NCBI GenBank assembly: GCA_964304625.1
Contig: OZ199839.1
Location: 5,394,001 to 5,458,000 of the forward strand
DNA: 64,000 bases
Source of the DNA: Kudoa neothunni
Lineage: Eukaryota; Cnidaria
Direction: 5' to 3'
This document shows positions 10,700-21,938 of the stretch, piece by piece. Made by a program: the position numbers and the translations under genes. Position 1 is the stretch's first letter, and every line of letters begins with the position of its first letter. A model generated the notes under the pieces. It made no database searches, had not been told where the DNA came from, and worked only from the letters and a program-made list of their open reading frames with translations.

Positions 10700-12390
10700 T
10701 CTTTGATTTCTATGCCGTGCACACATAAACTTCCGACAATGGAAACACACCATCATGGTTTTTTTTGTCTACGTTCCTAGGACACCGAACGCATCGTTTC
10801 CTACCCTGCTGTGGCGAACAATTCACTTCGGATAGCGAAGAATCATTCTTTTCATCAACAAATAAGTCGAAACCATATTTTATATAATGTGGCAAATTGT
10901 TACAATGACTCTGGCGCTGAAGAACGTTCCTCTTTGCTAACTGAATGGAAAGTTCACGCAAAAAGTATTGTCGCTTACTTTTACTGTTCTTTTTCCAATC
11001 GGAATATTTTTTACTCCATAGTGTATATGAATTTAAACATTGCTATATCCAAAATACACATTAACACCCTCAAGGGCCATCTACGCGTATATCTAGCACA
11101 ACTTTATAATACAGTTATTTTATCCGCCATGTCGACACCTCCTTTCGTCTTATTGTAGTGAGTTATCACACTTGGTTGTTTTCTATCTTTATTTTCAATA
11201 GAAACATCGTTATGCTCCGTTGACAAAAGGTTTACCGCGTAATATTTTTGGAACATAGGAAATCAGCGTAAGGTCTCCGTTAAACCCAAAAATTGAAGAA
11301 AACACTTCGCGGTTGGGGGATTTAGCGAATTCTTTAGGAATTTCACGTTTGTTGGAACGGATAGTTCCAATCAATGTAATTTTGTTGAGAGGAGATACTT
11401 GGCAAGTGGCACAGTGGTAAAAAATTTATTTATTGTAACGCCTCGACGCGTACCGTAAAGTGGAGCAATTAGATCTTTCACCACTCGGGCTATATGATTT
11501 ATCTCTCTCATTCCACCAACTGTTCCAACATATAGTTGGATGTTTAAGAGATATGAAGTTTCCGAATCTGTAGCTTCCCACAATTTGATGCCATAACGGC
11601 CCGGTTTACTTTTCATATAAACTCGAAAAGGGCATCTACCACGTAATTTAACCAACCTCTCGTAAACAATAATGTAGGGGTCTGGCCAAAAGTTTTTCAA
11701 ACAGTTTTCATTGAACGCCTGAAAGATCTTTCGAAAAGCTTCGAATTGGTCGTTTGATTCTCTTTTACGGTAGTTTCTAGTAGACTTATTATCAAATCTC
11801 AACACTTGATATATGTGGGTAAATCGATCCCTGGATATCGCTGCCGCAAAATGAAACTGCTTGAATAATGGATTGGTATCCTACACATGTAGAAGAGCAA
11901 GAGATTGGTCATTAGAGCGGCTGGAGGCAATTAAACACCTATAAAGGCTTTTAACTCGTCAATGGTTATTTCATCATTTTGTATATGTTTATATTGTTCG
12001 CAATATTTATTAGTACATGAGACGATTTCTTCAAGAATATACTCCGTAATGAATAATTCAAAGATCTCTAAAATGGTGTTGAAATTTCCTGACTCTCCTA
12101 AAAATTCAGAAGATGGAGGAATCTTGTTATAGGAACGATCCTTTGTTTTTGTGTGAGGTTCTACATTCCGTTTAAAGCCAGATTGAGAGACTAACTCAAA
12201 ATCGTGATTTTCTGTTACAAAAGAATTGACCAAGTACTCAGAAAAGTCTTCTTCTTCAACATCGCTATTAATTTCCTCAAGAAAATCCTTAGTGGATTTA
12301 TCATGACTCAACAATTTCATATTCCTAAGTGTCATAACGATCAGTGGAAAAGGAATCCTCAATATATTTCTCAGCTTCGTTGCTCATAAT
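10700..12390 (-). pseudogene. piggyBac A transposase remnant (minus strand)
   Basis: Three minus-strand segments reproduce the piggyBac (DDE_Tnp_1_7) transposase order. The acidic N terminus (11931-12388) ends with the conserved ITIDELKAFIGV. The catalytic region (11371-11805) has LRGRCPFRVYMKSKPGRYG and LIAPLYGTRRG. The C-terminal part has HYNKTKGGVDMADK (about 11128-11160) and a Cys-rich tail RCVRCPRNVDKK (10710-10961). In the first two catalytic positions the Asp is lost: the block reads VYERLV instead of VDERMV, and TINKFFT instead of TDNFFT. The third Asp (GGVD) remains. Frameshifts separate the parts. TTAA-flanked ends were not found. It resembles the transposase at 45336-47120. Confidence 0.88.
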
Positions 12391-12524
12391 TACAAAATAA
12401 ATGCTTTATCAAATTAAATAAAAAAAGAAAATTTTTAACATAACCAATTACCTTATCAGAATTAGAATAAAACTCGATCGAAATGAATTAACACGAGGGA
12501 GATTGGTAAACAGATGTCGGATTA

Positions 12525-12697
12525 TGTTAGGGCTTCCAGATGGTTCTAGTTTAACATAGAATACACTGAAAGCTTCTATAACAACCTATCATCGGCCTAG
12601 ATGTTTCTAGAACGTTCTGGATTCTAAATTCCATATATAAACAGCTTTGTAGATATGCATATAGTGATATTAATAACAATGGTGTCTTGTCTTAACA
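12525..12697 (+). repeat. Gypsy A 5' LTR
   Basis: A TG...CA repeat of 173 bp begins TGTTAGGGCTTCCAGATGG and ends TCTTGTCTTAACA. It contains CCATATATAAACAGC, a likely TATA box region, about 55 bp before the end. An ATG at 12679 inside the LTR opens the gag frame (see gag). Confidence 0.95.
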
Positions 12698-13250
12698 TTG
12701 GCGCAGTGACAAACGTAGAACAATTCAACGGGCATGAAGTGGATACTTGGTTGGAAAATTTTGATTTTCTCTTACTCCACAGGAACGTCCCTGAAGATAG
12801 GCACACCCTAGAGTTATTGGTATCTCTATCGGCGGAGGTATTCTCCGTGGTTAAAGAAGGTGGTTATGATCTTAACACACCAATACGCCGTTGTTAGAGG
12901 ATTCTTGATCGCCAGATACGGTAAGGTAAAAGATACCTTCGTGGCCCAACGAGAATTTTTCAGCAGCACACAAAAGGATGGACAAACACTTGTCGAATTT
13001 GCTGAAATGGTGAGAAGGAAAGGAAGAGATGCCTTCGGTTCAATTGAACATAATAAACTGGATGAGATATTGAGAAATCAATTCATTCACGGAATATTAT
13101 CTGCTGAAACGAGGAAAAAATCTACTTGTGAAGGGACCATCTAAATTTGAAGAGGCTTTTGAACTCGCCGCGAAATTAGAATTTGCATCGCGTAAGGATA
13201 CAGCGAGGAGTCAGGATGACAAAAAATACTTCGGACGTTTTGACTGTCAA
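12679..13250 (+). pseudogene. Gypsy A gag (capsid) pseudogene, starts inside the LTR
   Basis: The first gag frame opens at the ATG at 12679, within the last 19 bp of the 5' LTR. It reads MVSCLNIGAV across the LTR/primer-binding junction and continues NVEQFNGHEVDTWLENF, a Ty3/gypsy capsid N terminus. A frameshift near 12870 moves to the frame 12860-13144 (LIARYGKVKDTFVAQREF, the capsid C-terminal half). A second frameshift near 13125 moves to a frame with FEEAFELAAKLEFA. The truncated copy at 36632 has the same arrangement (VSCLNIGSV), so starting gag in the LTR appears to be a family property and not an accident of one copy. Confidence 0.85.
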
Positions 13251-14289
13251 AAAAGATGATACTCTTGAGCTCGTTCTGAAAAGACTCGATGCTTTGGAAG
13301 GAAAAACCAAAAGAGGAGTCAAATGCTTCAATTGTGGCAAATTGGGTCATTATAAAAAGGATTGTTATAAAAAATATATTGTGAAGTATTCCGCCTCTTG
13401 TTTGTTATTTTTTTCCGCTAACAATACAAAACGTGCGCGTAAAAGCTATGATAGATACAGGGTCTCAATCATTATTAGTTGGGAATTTTATAAGAGAATA
13501 AAATGCGAGGTGAGACCGACGGCTATGAAGTTAATATCAGCATGCGGTGGCTCTATGTTATTGAAAGGTGTTGCTAATCTAAAAATTCAAACCGAAAATA
13601 AAATGATTTCCCAAGAATTTTTTGTGATTGAAAATTTGATATATGATTGTATTGTTGGAGTTGATACCTTGCAACTACTGGATTTCAAACTTCAAATCGG
13701 GAATAATTATCTGAAAGCTGACGATCCGCATGATAGAAACGCTATGAGTATTATGTCTCTTAAGCTAGGAAAAGCAGAAATCGAAACCACATGGCATGAA
13801 ATTGATACTGGAAATCATAAACCCATAAAGGATTTTAGAAGAAGAATACCTTTTTTCCGCAGAGACGTGATGAATGGTCTTATACAAGACATGCTTAAAA
13901 ATAATGTTATTGAAAAATCTTCTTCCGAATGGGCTTTCAATGCTGTGGTTGTGCCAAAGAAAAATGGAAAATTTCGTCTTTGTGTCGATTATAGGAAATT
14001 AAACGCGGTTACAACAAAAGATTCCTACCCCTTACCACGCATTGACGACATATTTGATATGCTGGGAAATGCCAAATATTTTTCAGTATTGGATCTAAAG
14101 GATGGATACCACAATGTGCCAATAGCATTGAATGATAGAGAAAAAACTGCATTTTACGGAGTTGATGGAATCTATCATTTTAAGAAAATGCCATTTGGGC
14201 TATGTAACGCTCCTGCAACGTTTCAGAGGCTAATGAACACAGTGCTGAAAGATTATATCGGAGTTTCCCTGTTTCGTTTATTTGGATGA
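13183..14289 (+). pseudogene. Gypsy A nucleocapsid, protease and N-terminal RT
   Basis: The frame starts in the gag tail, then carries a CCHC zinc knuckle CFNCGKLGHYKKDC (13321-13365). The protease active site is in another frame as MIDTGSQSLLVG (about 13447-13485), so two indels flank it. The protease C-terminal strand DCIVGVDTLQLLDF is back in frame. RT palm motifs follow: RLCVDYRKLNAVT, YPLPRIDDIF, FSVLDLKDGYHNV (catalytic Asp) and MPFGLCNAPATFQRLM. It ends at a frameshift just before the YxDD box. Confidence 0.9.
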
Positions 14290-15859
14290 CGTTATTGTGT
14301 ATGGTGAAACCTTGGATAGTCATAAAAAGAATGTCTCTGATATCATGAATGCTCTTGAAAATGCCAAACTTAAAATAAATCTAGAAAAATCAACATTATA
14401 TCAAAAAGAGGTTAAATTCCTAGGCCATGTGATTGCTGGTGAAGGAATTAAACCAGATCCTTCAAAAACTGATATCATCCTAAATTGGCCAACACCAAAG
14501 AATGCTAAAGAATTACAACAATTTCTAGGTCTAACGAATTATTACAGGAAATTCGTGAAGGACTTTTCACAAGTATCTACGCCATTATATAATCTATTGA
14601 AGAACGATACAAGTTGGAATTGGTCTACACAATGTGACATAAGTTTTGATTGTCTGAAAAAGTCAATAGTTGAACCGGTTATGTTAAGGTTTCCTAACTG
14701 GGATGCACCTTTTGTATTAGATACGGACGCAAGCAATGTGCCTATTGGAGGAGTATTGGCTCAAGTGATAAATGGCGAGGAAAGAGTGGTTGCCTTTGGA
14801 AGCCGAAGCATGTCACCTAGAGAACGTAATTATTGTACTACAAGGAAGGAACTGCTGACGTTAGTTCATTTTGTTAAATATTACAAAGTGTACCTGCTTG
14901 GAAAAAAGTTTATGATTCGAACGGATCATAATGCTCTGAAGTGGTTGCTATCATTCAAGAATCCTGGGGGTCAAGTGGCTCGTTGGTTGGAGCAACTTGC
15001 AGAGTTTGATTTTGAAGTTATTCACCGGCCCGGAAAATTCCACAAAAATTCTGACTCCTTGTCGCGTATATCGTTTGATCCCAAAGTAATTTCAGCAACA
15101 CAAATATTTGGACTTGATAAAAACAAAATAATCGAGGAACAAACGAATGACCGAATAATAAAAAAGGTAGTGGATTGGATCGATTCAAATTCTACACCAA
15201 AGACCGTGCCAACTAACGAGTGTAAAGAACTGAAAGTTTTTTGGATGTTACGAGAAAGTTTAAGAGTGATTGATGGAATTCTCTATCGTCTTTATATTGA
15301 TGAATATACAAAAGTCCAAAAACTCAGATTAGTTGTTCCTGGAAACCTAAAAAAAGAAGTGCTGAATATGCTCACGACACCGATTCTGCGGGACATCTTG
15401 GACATAATAAAGTGGCAGAAAAAGTCAAGACTCATTTCTTTTGGCCGTTCCAAAGTAAGGATATACGGAATTGGTGTGAATCTTGCGAGGAGTGTAACGT
15501 GCGAAATCGGACTACAAAAAAAATATTTGGCAAAGCTTGATACACATATTTATTCATTTCCCATGCAAAGGGTTGCTATAGATATTGTCGGTCCTCTAAA
15601 TACAACGGATAAAGGTAATCGGTACATATGTGTTATACAAGATTACTTCGCCAAGTGGGCAGAAGCATTTCCTATTAAAGACCAGTCAGCGTCCACCATT
15701 GTCAATAAACTTGTTAAGCACGTTTTTAGCCGTTTTGGATTGCCCTTATCTATACATAACGATCAAGGTACTAATTTTGAATCGTCAATTTTTAAAGAAA
15801 TGTGCTCAATTATGAAAATTCATAAAAGCAAGAACATGTCCCTACAATCCAAAGTCTGA
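14282..15859 (+). pseudogene. Gypsy A RT C-terminal, RNase H and integrase
   Basis: The frame begins with MDDVIVYG (the catalytic Y/F-x-DD box). It then has FLGHVIAGEGIKPDP, WPTPKNAKELQQFLGLTNYY (RT thumb), PFVLDTDASN, RKELLTLVHFVKYY and RTDHNALKWL (RNase H). The integrase core is VAIDIVGPL and IHNDQGTNFES (two Asp). Between about 15365 and 15525 the zinc-binding HHCC region is out of frame. The correct reading (HDTDSAGHLGHNK ... WCESCEECNVRN) is in another frame, which also happens to be open, so two compensating indels hide inside a long open segment. Confidence 0.92.
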
Positions 15860-16101
15860 TGGGATGGTGGAACGTTTTAAACCGTACTATTATTGATATG
15901 CTTAGCAAAACATCCAAAAATAATCGTAATTGGGACACAGCAATACCCTTGGTTATGATGGCGTACAGATCAGCGATCGATTCTGCGTCTAAATTCTCCC
16001 CAAATTACTTAATGTTAGGGTGGGAAATAAAGTCACCCTTAGATATCGCTCTAAGTACTGATTGCATTAATCTCGATTTGCAAGATTATATTAGAAGTCT
16101 T
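15840..16101 (+). pseudogene. Gypsy A integrase core end, interrupted by BEL
   Basis: The third catalytic region (PYNPKSDGMVERF) reads in one frame. It then shifts to the frame 15859-16125, with NRTIIDMLSKT, MMAYRSAIDSASKFSPNYLM and PLDIALSTD, the usual end of the integrase core in Ty3/gypsy. Coding is cut at 16101 by the BEL element and resumes at 21606 with KLAYQLEKEN. Confidence 0.9.
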
Positions 16102-16253
16102 TGTCGTGACTCAAGTCACGATTAAAATAAACATTTATCAGTAAACAAAATTATTTACATATTTAACAATCGGCATTTGCCGATAGAGGTCGATAAATAT
16201 TTAAACCGTTGGTTTTTTTTGCGCACAAAAAAAAGAACTAAAAAATCGCTACA
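16102..16253 (+). repeat. BEL 5' LTR
   Basis: The LTR starts TGTCGTGACTCAAGTCACG, an imperfect hairpin, and ends AAAAATCGCTACA. The tract GGTTTTTTTTGCGCAC is 1 nt longer than in the 3' LTR. The 3' copy ends CTAAA instead of CTACA, a point change. The two LTRs differ at only a few other positions. Confidence 0.93.
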
Positions 16254-16955
16254 TGGTGTCGAAACCCGATCATCAAGAAGCTGAGGACACATATTATCAA
16301 TCCCAACTAGACAGAAAACTAGAAAACCTGGGAAAACTAATCGAAAAGGGTGAACATCTACTGACAAACAACACGCCAAACACCACCCAAAACCAAAGAG
16401 ATGTGATATGCATCTCCAGGAAGATTGAAAGCAACATTATTTCAATCGAGAACACAATGGAGAAACTATATCTTTCAAACCCAAACTTTGCCCAAAAAAC
16501 CCAGACAAACGTGGAGGATTTAATCGAAAGCTCCAGAGATTTAAAAATTGAGCTGGAATGCCTTTGTATGGATTACGAAGTAAACAAACAAACATATCCT
16601 GCCCTCGTGTCATACCACAACTCCACTAATATCGAACCCGCCATGAACCAATCAACACATTTTTCCAATGCACCTCTTCCAAAACTACAACTACCCAAGT
16701 TTTCACGGCAATATTCTGACATGGCCCGAATTTTGGGAGGCTTTTGAATCTAATATTCACGTAAACAACCAGATTAACAATGTTTCAAAATTCTGGTACC
16801 TCAAAAGCCTGCTAGAAGGGGAAGCAAAAGGATGTATCGATGGTCTTTTGGTAACTGACACCAATTACACTGAAGCAATTCATATATTGAAAACCAGATA
16901 TGAAAATCGGGGCTGCAGTAATAAACAACCATTACCTACAAATAAACAAGATTAA
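16253..16955 (+). pseudogene. BEL gag N-terminal half (DUF1759)
   Basis: The ATG at 16253 uses the last base of the LTR, and the frame passes through the primer-binding site (MVSKPDHQ). The first segment (to 16747) has a coiled-coil N terminus (RKLENLGKLIEKGEHL). A frameshift near 16720 leads to the segment with PEFWEAFESNIHVNNQINNV, LKSLLEGEAKGCIDG and IHILKTRYENRG, the conserved DUF1759 Pao gag. Nothing suggests the frame opens earlier in the LTR. Confidence 0.88.
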
Positions 16956-17469
16956 ACCGGCTACAAACAATACGATATCATTAAAATCAACATTGAACAT
17001 GTTGGACAAACACATACGATCGTTAGAATCTCTTGGAGAAGAAGTACATTTGCAACAATTTGTTACACTAATCCTTAGCAAAATGCCATTGGAGATTGCC
17101 AACTCAATATTCCTGCTACACCACGATATTGAAATTAATCTCTCCAATGTTAGAGATGAAATTCACAAAATCATCTTAGCAAAGGAGACATCCGAACTCT
17201 GTTGTTTTACCAAAGAAAATGTACCTCATCCGAGAAACTCATCCTCACTTGTTATGAATAACAACTATGGTAATTGGAAAAAATCATGCATCTTTTGCAA
17301 AAATCAACATTGGTCTGATGAATGCCAAAAATTCCCTACTCTGGAAGAGAGATTAAATTTGATCAAAAACAATTGTCACATTTGTTTACGAGATAATCAT
17401 TCAGCAAAAAAATTGCAAGAGAACAAAACCATATTTCTACTGCAAAAAGGTCAAAACCCATCATTCTAG
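16900..17469 (+). pseudogene. BEL gag C-terminal half with Cys-His knuckles
   Basis: This segment continues the gag after a frameshift near 16915. It carries LDKHIRSLESLGEEVH and LSKMPLEIANSIF, then two Cys-rich knuckles CIFCKNQHWSDEC and CHICLRDNHSAKK. The second lacks the final Cys in the expected place because of a local change. This is the normal nucleocapsid of Pao elements. Confidence 0.85.
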
Positions 17470-17548
17470 TCTGTGTGACCAAAAATTTTCAACCCAAAAT
17501 AATTCAACCACCCTGTTAACCAAATCGCAAAATGCACGTTTACACATA

Positions 17549-18373
17549 GTGCAAGTTTCAGTTAGTAATCCTCAACATCCAGTGATAACCTTAAAAGCCA
17601 ACGCACTTCTTGATACTGGAAGTGAGAGGTCTTTCATAACCGAAGATCTGTCTAAAAAACTAAAGTTAACGAACCAAGAAAGAGACAATCTTCAAATAAA
17701 TACTTTTGGTTCACCATCTCACAAACAAATTCAAAGCAAAATCGTAGAATTGTTGCTCGACACAGAGGAAGGAAAAATGAAATTGGTAGCCAACTCAACA
17801 AAACACATCATCAATCCCGTAATGCATCAACCCATTCCTGACAATATCAAAATGAAAATACAACAAATGAATATTGACAACCTAAATGAAACGGGTATCA
17901 AACACATTGATATATTAATTGGTTTGGACTATTTTTATGAAATATTTAAATCCGTCAAACAAAAGATTCAATCAGGACTTTACATCGTTGATACTACGAT
18001 TGGGCAGCTAATCGTTGGTAGAATCGAAGCTATCAACTCAAAAATGGTTCAACCAGCAACAATAACTCTATGTACAGTCAACCACACTGAGGAAAACGAT
18101 ATCCTGTTCGAACACAAAAACGAAACTGATGACTCAATTGAAAAACTATGGGCGATCGAATCTATGGGCAATGCGACACATGGTGACGAGAACATGGATC
18201 TCATTCAAAATTTCAAGAGAAGTGTAGCAAAAGTTGACAATCGATACGTAGTATCTTTACCTTGGAAGGTCCACGGTAAAGATCTGCCATCAAATTACCA
18301 TTTGGCTAGAGGAAGACTGAAGAGTTTGATAAAAAAGGATAAGTTGCGACAAATCACTAATAAAAGAATATAA
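17549..18373 (+). pseudogene. BEL aspartic protease (DUF1758) and spacer
   Basis: The active-site block ALLDTGSERSFITEDLSKKL opens the protease. HIDILIGLDYFYEIF is the second conserved strand, followed by GLYIVDTTIGQLIVGRI. The rest is the region before RT, ending YVVSLPWKVHGKDLPSNYHL and RGRLKSLIKK, a standard BEL stretch. A frameshift near 18370 leads into RT. Confidence 0.9.
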
Positions 18374-18445
18374 TAAAATATTCGTAGCCCAAATGAAACA
18401 TGATGTAATTGAGAAAATTACCGACGAACAACCTACAAAAGATAA

Positions 18446-20578
18446 GTGCCACTACATTCCTCACCATTTTGTTACATCAAAATAGTTTCTACAACAAAAC
18501 TCCGTATTGTTTTTGATGCGTCAGCCAAAACAACCAAAGAAAATCTAAGCTTAAATGAATGCCTACACGAAGGTCCTGTCATGATAGAGGATCTTTGTGG
18601 AATTTTGATGCGATTCCGACTCAAAAAAGTGGCGGTAACGGCCGACATCAAAAAGGCGTATCATCAGCTCGTCATTTCTCTCAAGGATCGAGATTACACT
18701 CGATTTTTATGGCTAAATGATATAAATTCTCCAACCCTAACAAACAATTTGGCAACATTTAGATTCAAGAGAATCCCATTCGGTATTATCTCCTCACCCT
18801 TTCTTCTCCAATCCACAATATCGTATCATCTCAGCCAATACTCTGACCAAATATCCGATGAAATAAACAAATCAATATATGTAGACAATTTACTACATTG
18901 TTTCCACGATCCGAGTACAGCCTTCAACGCTTACAACACAATAAAAAAGATGTTTTCGGATGCCTCATTCAACATGAGGGAATGGAACACTAATTCCAAA
19001 GAATTACATGCACAATTCGATAAAAACGATAGTATAACAGTCAAAATTCTTGGAGCAATTTGGGATACAAACAACGATACTATCAAAATTAAATCACCCA
19101 ATCTAAATAACAGGAAACATGTTGTATCAAAAAGAAACGTCTTAGAAGACATATCTAGAATATATGACCCCCTAAGGTTACTTTCTCCTATCACACTTAA
19201 GGGGAAAATGTTCCTAAAACAATTATGGAGAGATTGGGGTAGCTGCCTGAATGAAATGGAAATCAAAAAATGGAATAAGATCGCATCCGAACTCAACCAA
19301 ATTGATCAAATACGAACTTCAAGAACATTTCCTGTAATCGTGCCAACAGCCGACGATACACTCAAATTGGTATGCTTTTGCGATGCTTCGCAATACGCAT
19401 ACGCCTGTGTCATGTACCTGGTTATTTGTAGCAAAGATAAAAAGGACTCCCTTCTAATTTTTGCGAAGTGTAGACTTGCACCAATCAAAATCCTCACAAT
19501 TCCTAAATTAGAATTAATGGGAGCACAACTTGGATCAAAAATGATCAAATATGTTTGCGAACAATTGAAAACAACAATTTCGGAAAAGCACATATTATGT
19601 GATTCAAAATGTGTGCTCCACTGGATCCAAAATCAGAGCTCCCCCTCAACATTCGCAAGAAATAGAATAAAGGATATTACCGAGGACAAAGAAATTATTT
19701 GGAGTCACGTTAGATCTGCCGAAAACCCGGCTGATTTAGCTACCAGAGGAATATCAACAGATGATATGAATTCCGTGAAATTTTGGTTCGAAGGACCAGA
19801 TTTCATAACCAGGAATTATAGTGAATGGCCAGTTGAAAATTTCTCCATTAAAGAACAACAATTGAAACAATTTCCAACACGAATCACCTTCGCACTTCCG
19901 TCGAACGATAGCAGAATAACAAACAATTGTGAAATGTTGAATATCGGAATTGATGTGAAACGATTTTCTGATTTCCACACGTTAGTAAGAACAGTGGCAT
20001 GGTGTATTCGTTTCATTTCCCATTCAATGAAGCGCTACGCTTTGTGTGCAAAACTAACTCATGCCAAGTTAAACGCCGCGAAACTATTACTAATAAAAAG
20101 CCTTCAAGAGACACACTTAAAGAAACAAATTGAGGCCATCAACAACAACACAAAAGATAATATATGTTCAAACTACGGACTGTTCATTGATCCAAATGGT
20201 TTTCTGAGATGTGGTGGAAGACTGAAAAATATAAACTCATCCGCGAATACAATACATCCCTTATTCCTCCCCAAAAACAGTCATCTAACAAATCTCATCA
20301 TTCTACAAATGCATTGCCTTGGAGGCCATTGTGGTAAAAACGCGACTCTTACACGATTCATCCATACATACTGGACACAACATTCTAGAACAACCATATC
20401 AAAAGCGATCAGCCAGTGCAACCATTGCAACAAGATTAAACAAATACCATTCAAACTACCCGATTTTTCACCATTACCTGCATTTAGAACTCAACAAGAT
20501 GCACCTTTCTCTTACACGGGAGTGGACTACGCTGGTCCATTCATTGTATATTATGACAATCAAGAAAGGAAAGTTTGA
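18446..20578 (+). pseudogene. BEL RT, RNase H and integrase N-terminal part
   Basis: This long open frame of 710 codons has RT motifs TTKLRIVFDASAKT, VTADIKKAYHQL (first catalytic Asp), FRFKRIPFGIISSPFLLQ and SIYVDNLLH (YVDN in place of YVDD). RNase H has VCFCDASQYAYACVMY, IPKLELMGAQLG, CDSKCVLHWI and ENPADLATRG. The integrase zinc finger reads HCGKNATLTRFIHTYW ... CNHCNKIK. FSYTGVDYAGPF, with the first integrase Asp, ends the frame. The RT start (KCHYIPHHFV) is in another frame just upstream (18400-18470). Confidence 0.93.
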
Positions 20579-20584
20579 ATATGT

Positions 20585-21337
20585 GTGTTCACATGCGCTA
20601 TCGTGCGAGCTGTTCACCTAGAGCCAACAGTTACGTTGTGCGGTGAAAGCTTTCTAAATTGTCTGAGAAGGTTTATCAGCAGAAGAGGTACACCTAAGAT
20701 GATAATATCTGATAATGCCAAAAATTTTAAAATGATGTCTAAAATCCTCTCCAAGTTACAAAAGAACAAAGATCTTACACCATCGAACTTGGAAAATTAT
20801 TGTGACAAAAGGAACATTGAATGGAAATTTATCGTCGAATTTGCTCCTTGGATGGGTGGCTTTTATGAAAGGATGATTGGACTAATTAAATCATCATTAA
20901 AAAAGACATTAGAGCCCAAAAAATACAGCAAGGACCAATTTCATACATTAATTGTCGAAATTGAGCACATTATCAACATGAGGCCACTGACTTACATTTC
21001 TTCCGAAGATCTAGAAAGACCATTGGTCCCAGCTGATTTCCTCTGTCTAAATCCGAGACACATCAACCTAGAGAATGTGGACAACATCGATGATGATTTC
21101 ACCTTAAAAATCAATACCACTCATGAATCATTGATTGAAACATGGAAAAAGGGACACAATATACTTAACGAATTTTGGAGATCATGGAAAAATGGATATC
21201 TTCTCAATCTACGAACAAGATATCAAACAAAACACATTCAAAACAAATCAACTGCACTGTTTGAGCCCCGAGTAGGTGATATGGTTCACATACAAGAACC
21301 CTCAATAAAAAAATCATTGGAGATTGGCGAAGATTAA
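20585..21337 (+). pseudogene. BEL integrase core and C-terminal domain
   Basis: A frameshift of one base near 20578 separates this from the previous segment. It continues with VRAVHLEPTVTLCGESF, FISRRGTPKMIISDNAKNF (second Asp), FAPWMGGFYERMIGLIKSSL (Glu), NMRPLTYISSEDLERPLVPADFL and a DUF5641-like C terminus with GDMVHIQEPSIKKS. The expected downstream W-x-x-G tail is split by a stop at 21337. It ends 118 bp before the 3' LTR. Confidence 0.93.
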
Positions 21338-21455
21338 ACACTTAAATCGAAACGAAAATAATCAAATTATCTCCGCCACATTACAACTTCCCCACAACAA
21401 AACCACCAATCGATCGATCAAACATCTATACCCCCTAGAAATAATCCCGGGGGAG

Positions 21456-21605
21456 TGTCGTGACTCAAGTCACGATTAAAATAAGCATTTATCAGTAAAC
21501 AAAATTATTTACATATTTAACAATCGGCATTTGCCGATAGAGGTCGATAAATATTTAAACCGTTGGTTTTTTTGCGCACAAAAAAAGAACTAAAAAATCG
21601 CTAAA
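21456..21605 (+). repeat. BEL 3' LTR
   Basis: TGTCGTGACTCAAGTCACG to AATCGCTAAA, near-identical to the 5' LTR. It is preceded by CCCGGGGGAG (polypurine-like) and followed by GTCTT at 21606-21610, matching 16097-16101. Including AA on both sides the match is 7 bp (AAGTCTT), but 5 bp fits the superfamily. Confidence 0.93.
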
Positions 21606-21938
21606 GTCTTATTAAAGATTTAAAACTTGCTTATCAACTTGAAAAAGAAAACATGGAATGGGAATTAGACAAAACCAAATCGAGATATAACAAACGCGCG
21701 TATGGAGTTCCATAGAAGGACGATGATAAAGTTTGGCTGGAAATCCCAATAAGAAAAAACAAATTGGATCCATATTATGAAGGCCGCTTCATTGTGAAAC
21801 AACGTATTTCTGACTCAGTATATCGGTTAGACAGAGATGGGAAAATTGTGGTCACCAACTTCGACAAGCTGAAACCGTACGTGGATAGACGCGACTCATT
21901 GAAGGACACATCAGCAGAGCTTTGTGAAGGGAGGACAG
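21606..21938 (+). pseudogene. Gypsy A integrase C-terminal end (after BEL)
   Basis: Coding resumes as LIKDLKLAYQLEKENMEWEL, then KRAYGVP with a stop. DDKVWLEIPIRKNKLDPYYEGRF, FIVKQRISDSVYRLDRDGK and DKLKPYVDRRDSL follow. This is the gypsy integrase C-terminal (SH3-like) domain. The last open segment, 21764-21973, runs into the LTR. It pairs with 15859-16101 across the BEL insertion. Confidence 0.9.

Larger units (their letters stand above)
16102..21605 (+). mobile_element. BEL/Pao retrotransposon nested in gypsy A
   Basis: Two near-identical LTRs (16102-16253 and 21456-21605) flank a 5.5-kb element. The host sequence GTCTT is duplicated on both sides (16097-16101 and 21606-21610), a BEL-typical 5-bp duplication. 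Coding order gag (DUF1759), CCHC-like Cys-His, aspartic protease (DUF1758), RT with YVDN, RNase H, integrase and DUF5641-like C terminus is that of the Pao/BEL superfamily. A primer-binding-like TGGTGTCGAAACCCG follows the 5' LTR and a GGGGGAG purine tract precedes the 3' LTR. A few frameshifts interrupt it. LTR similarity says it inserted later than gypsy A. Confidence 0.95.

Noticed and set aside
18890..18900. YVDN in the BEL RT as an inactivating mutation
   Set aside because: A YVDN box is, as far as I recall, frequent in Pao/BEL elements, so it cannot be taken as a defect without family comparison.
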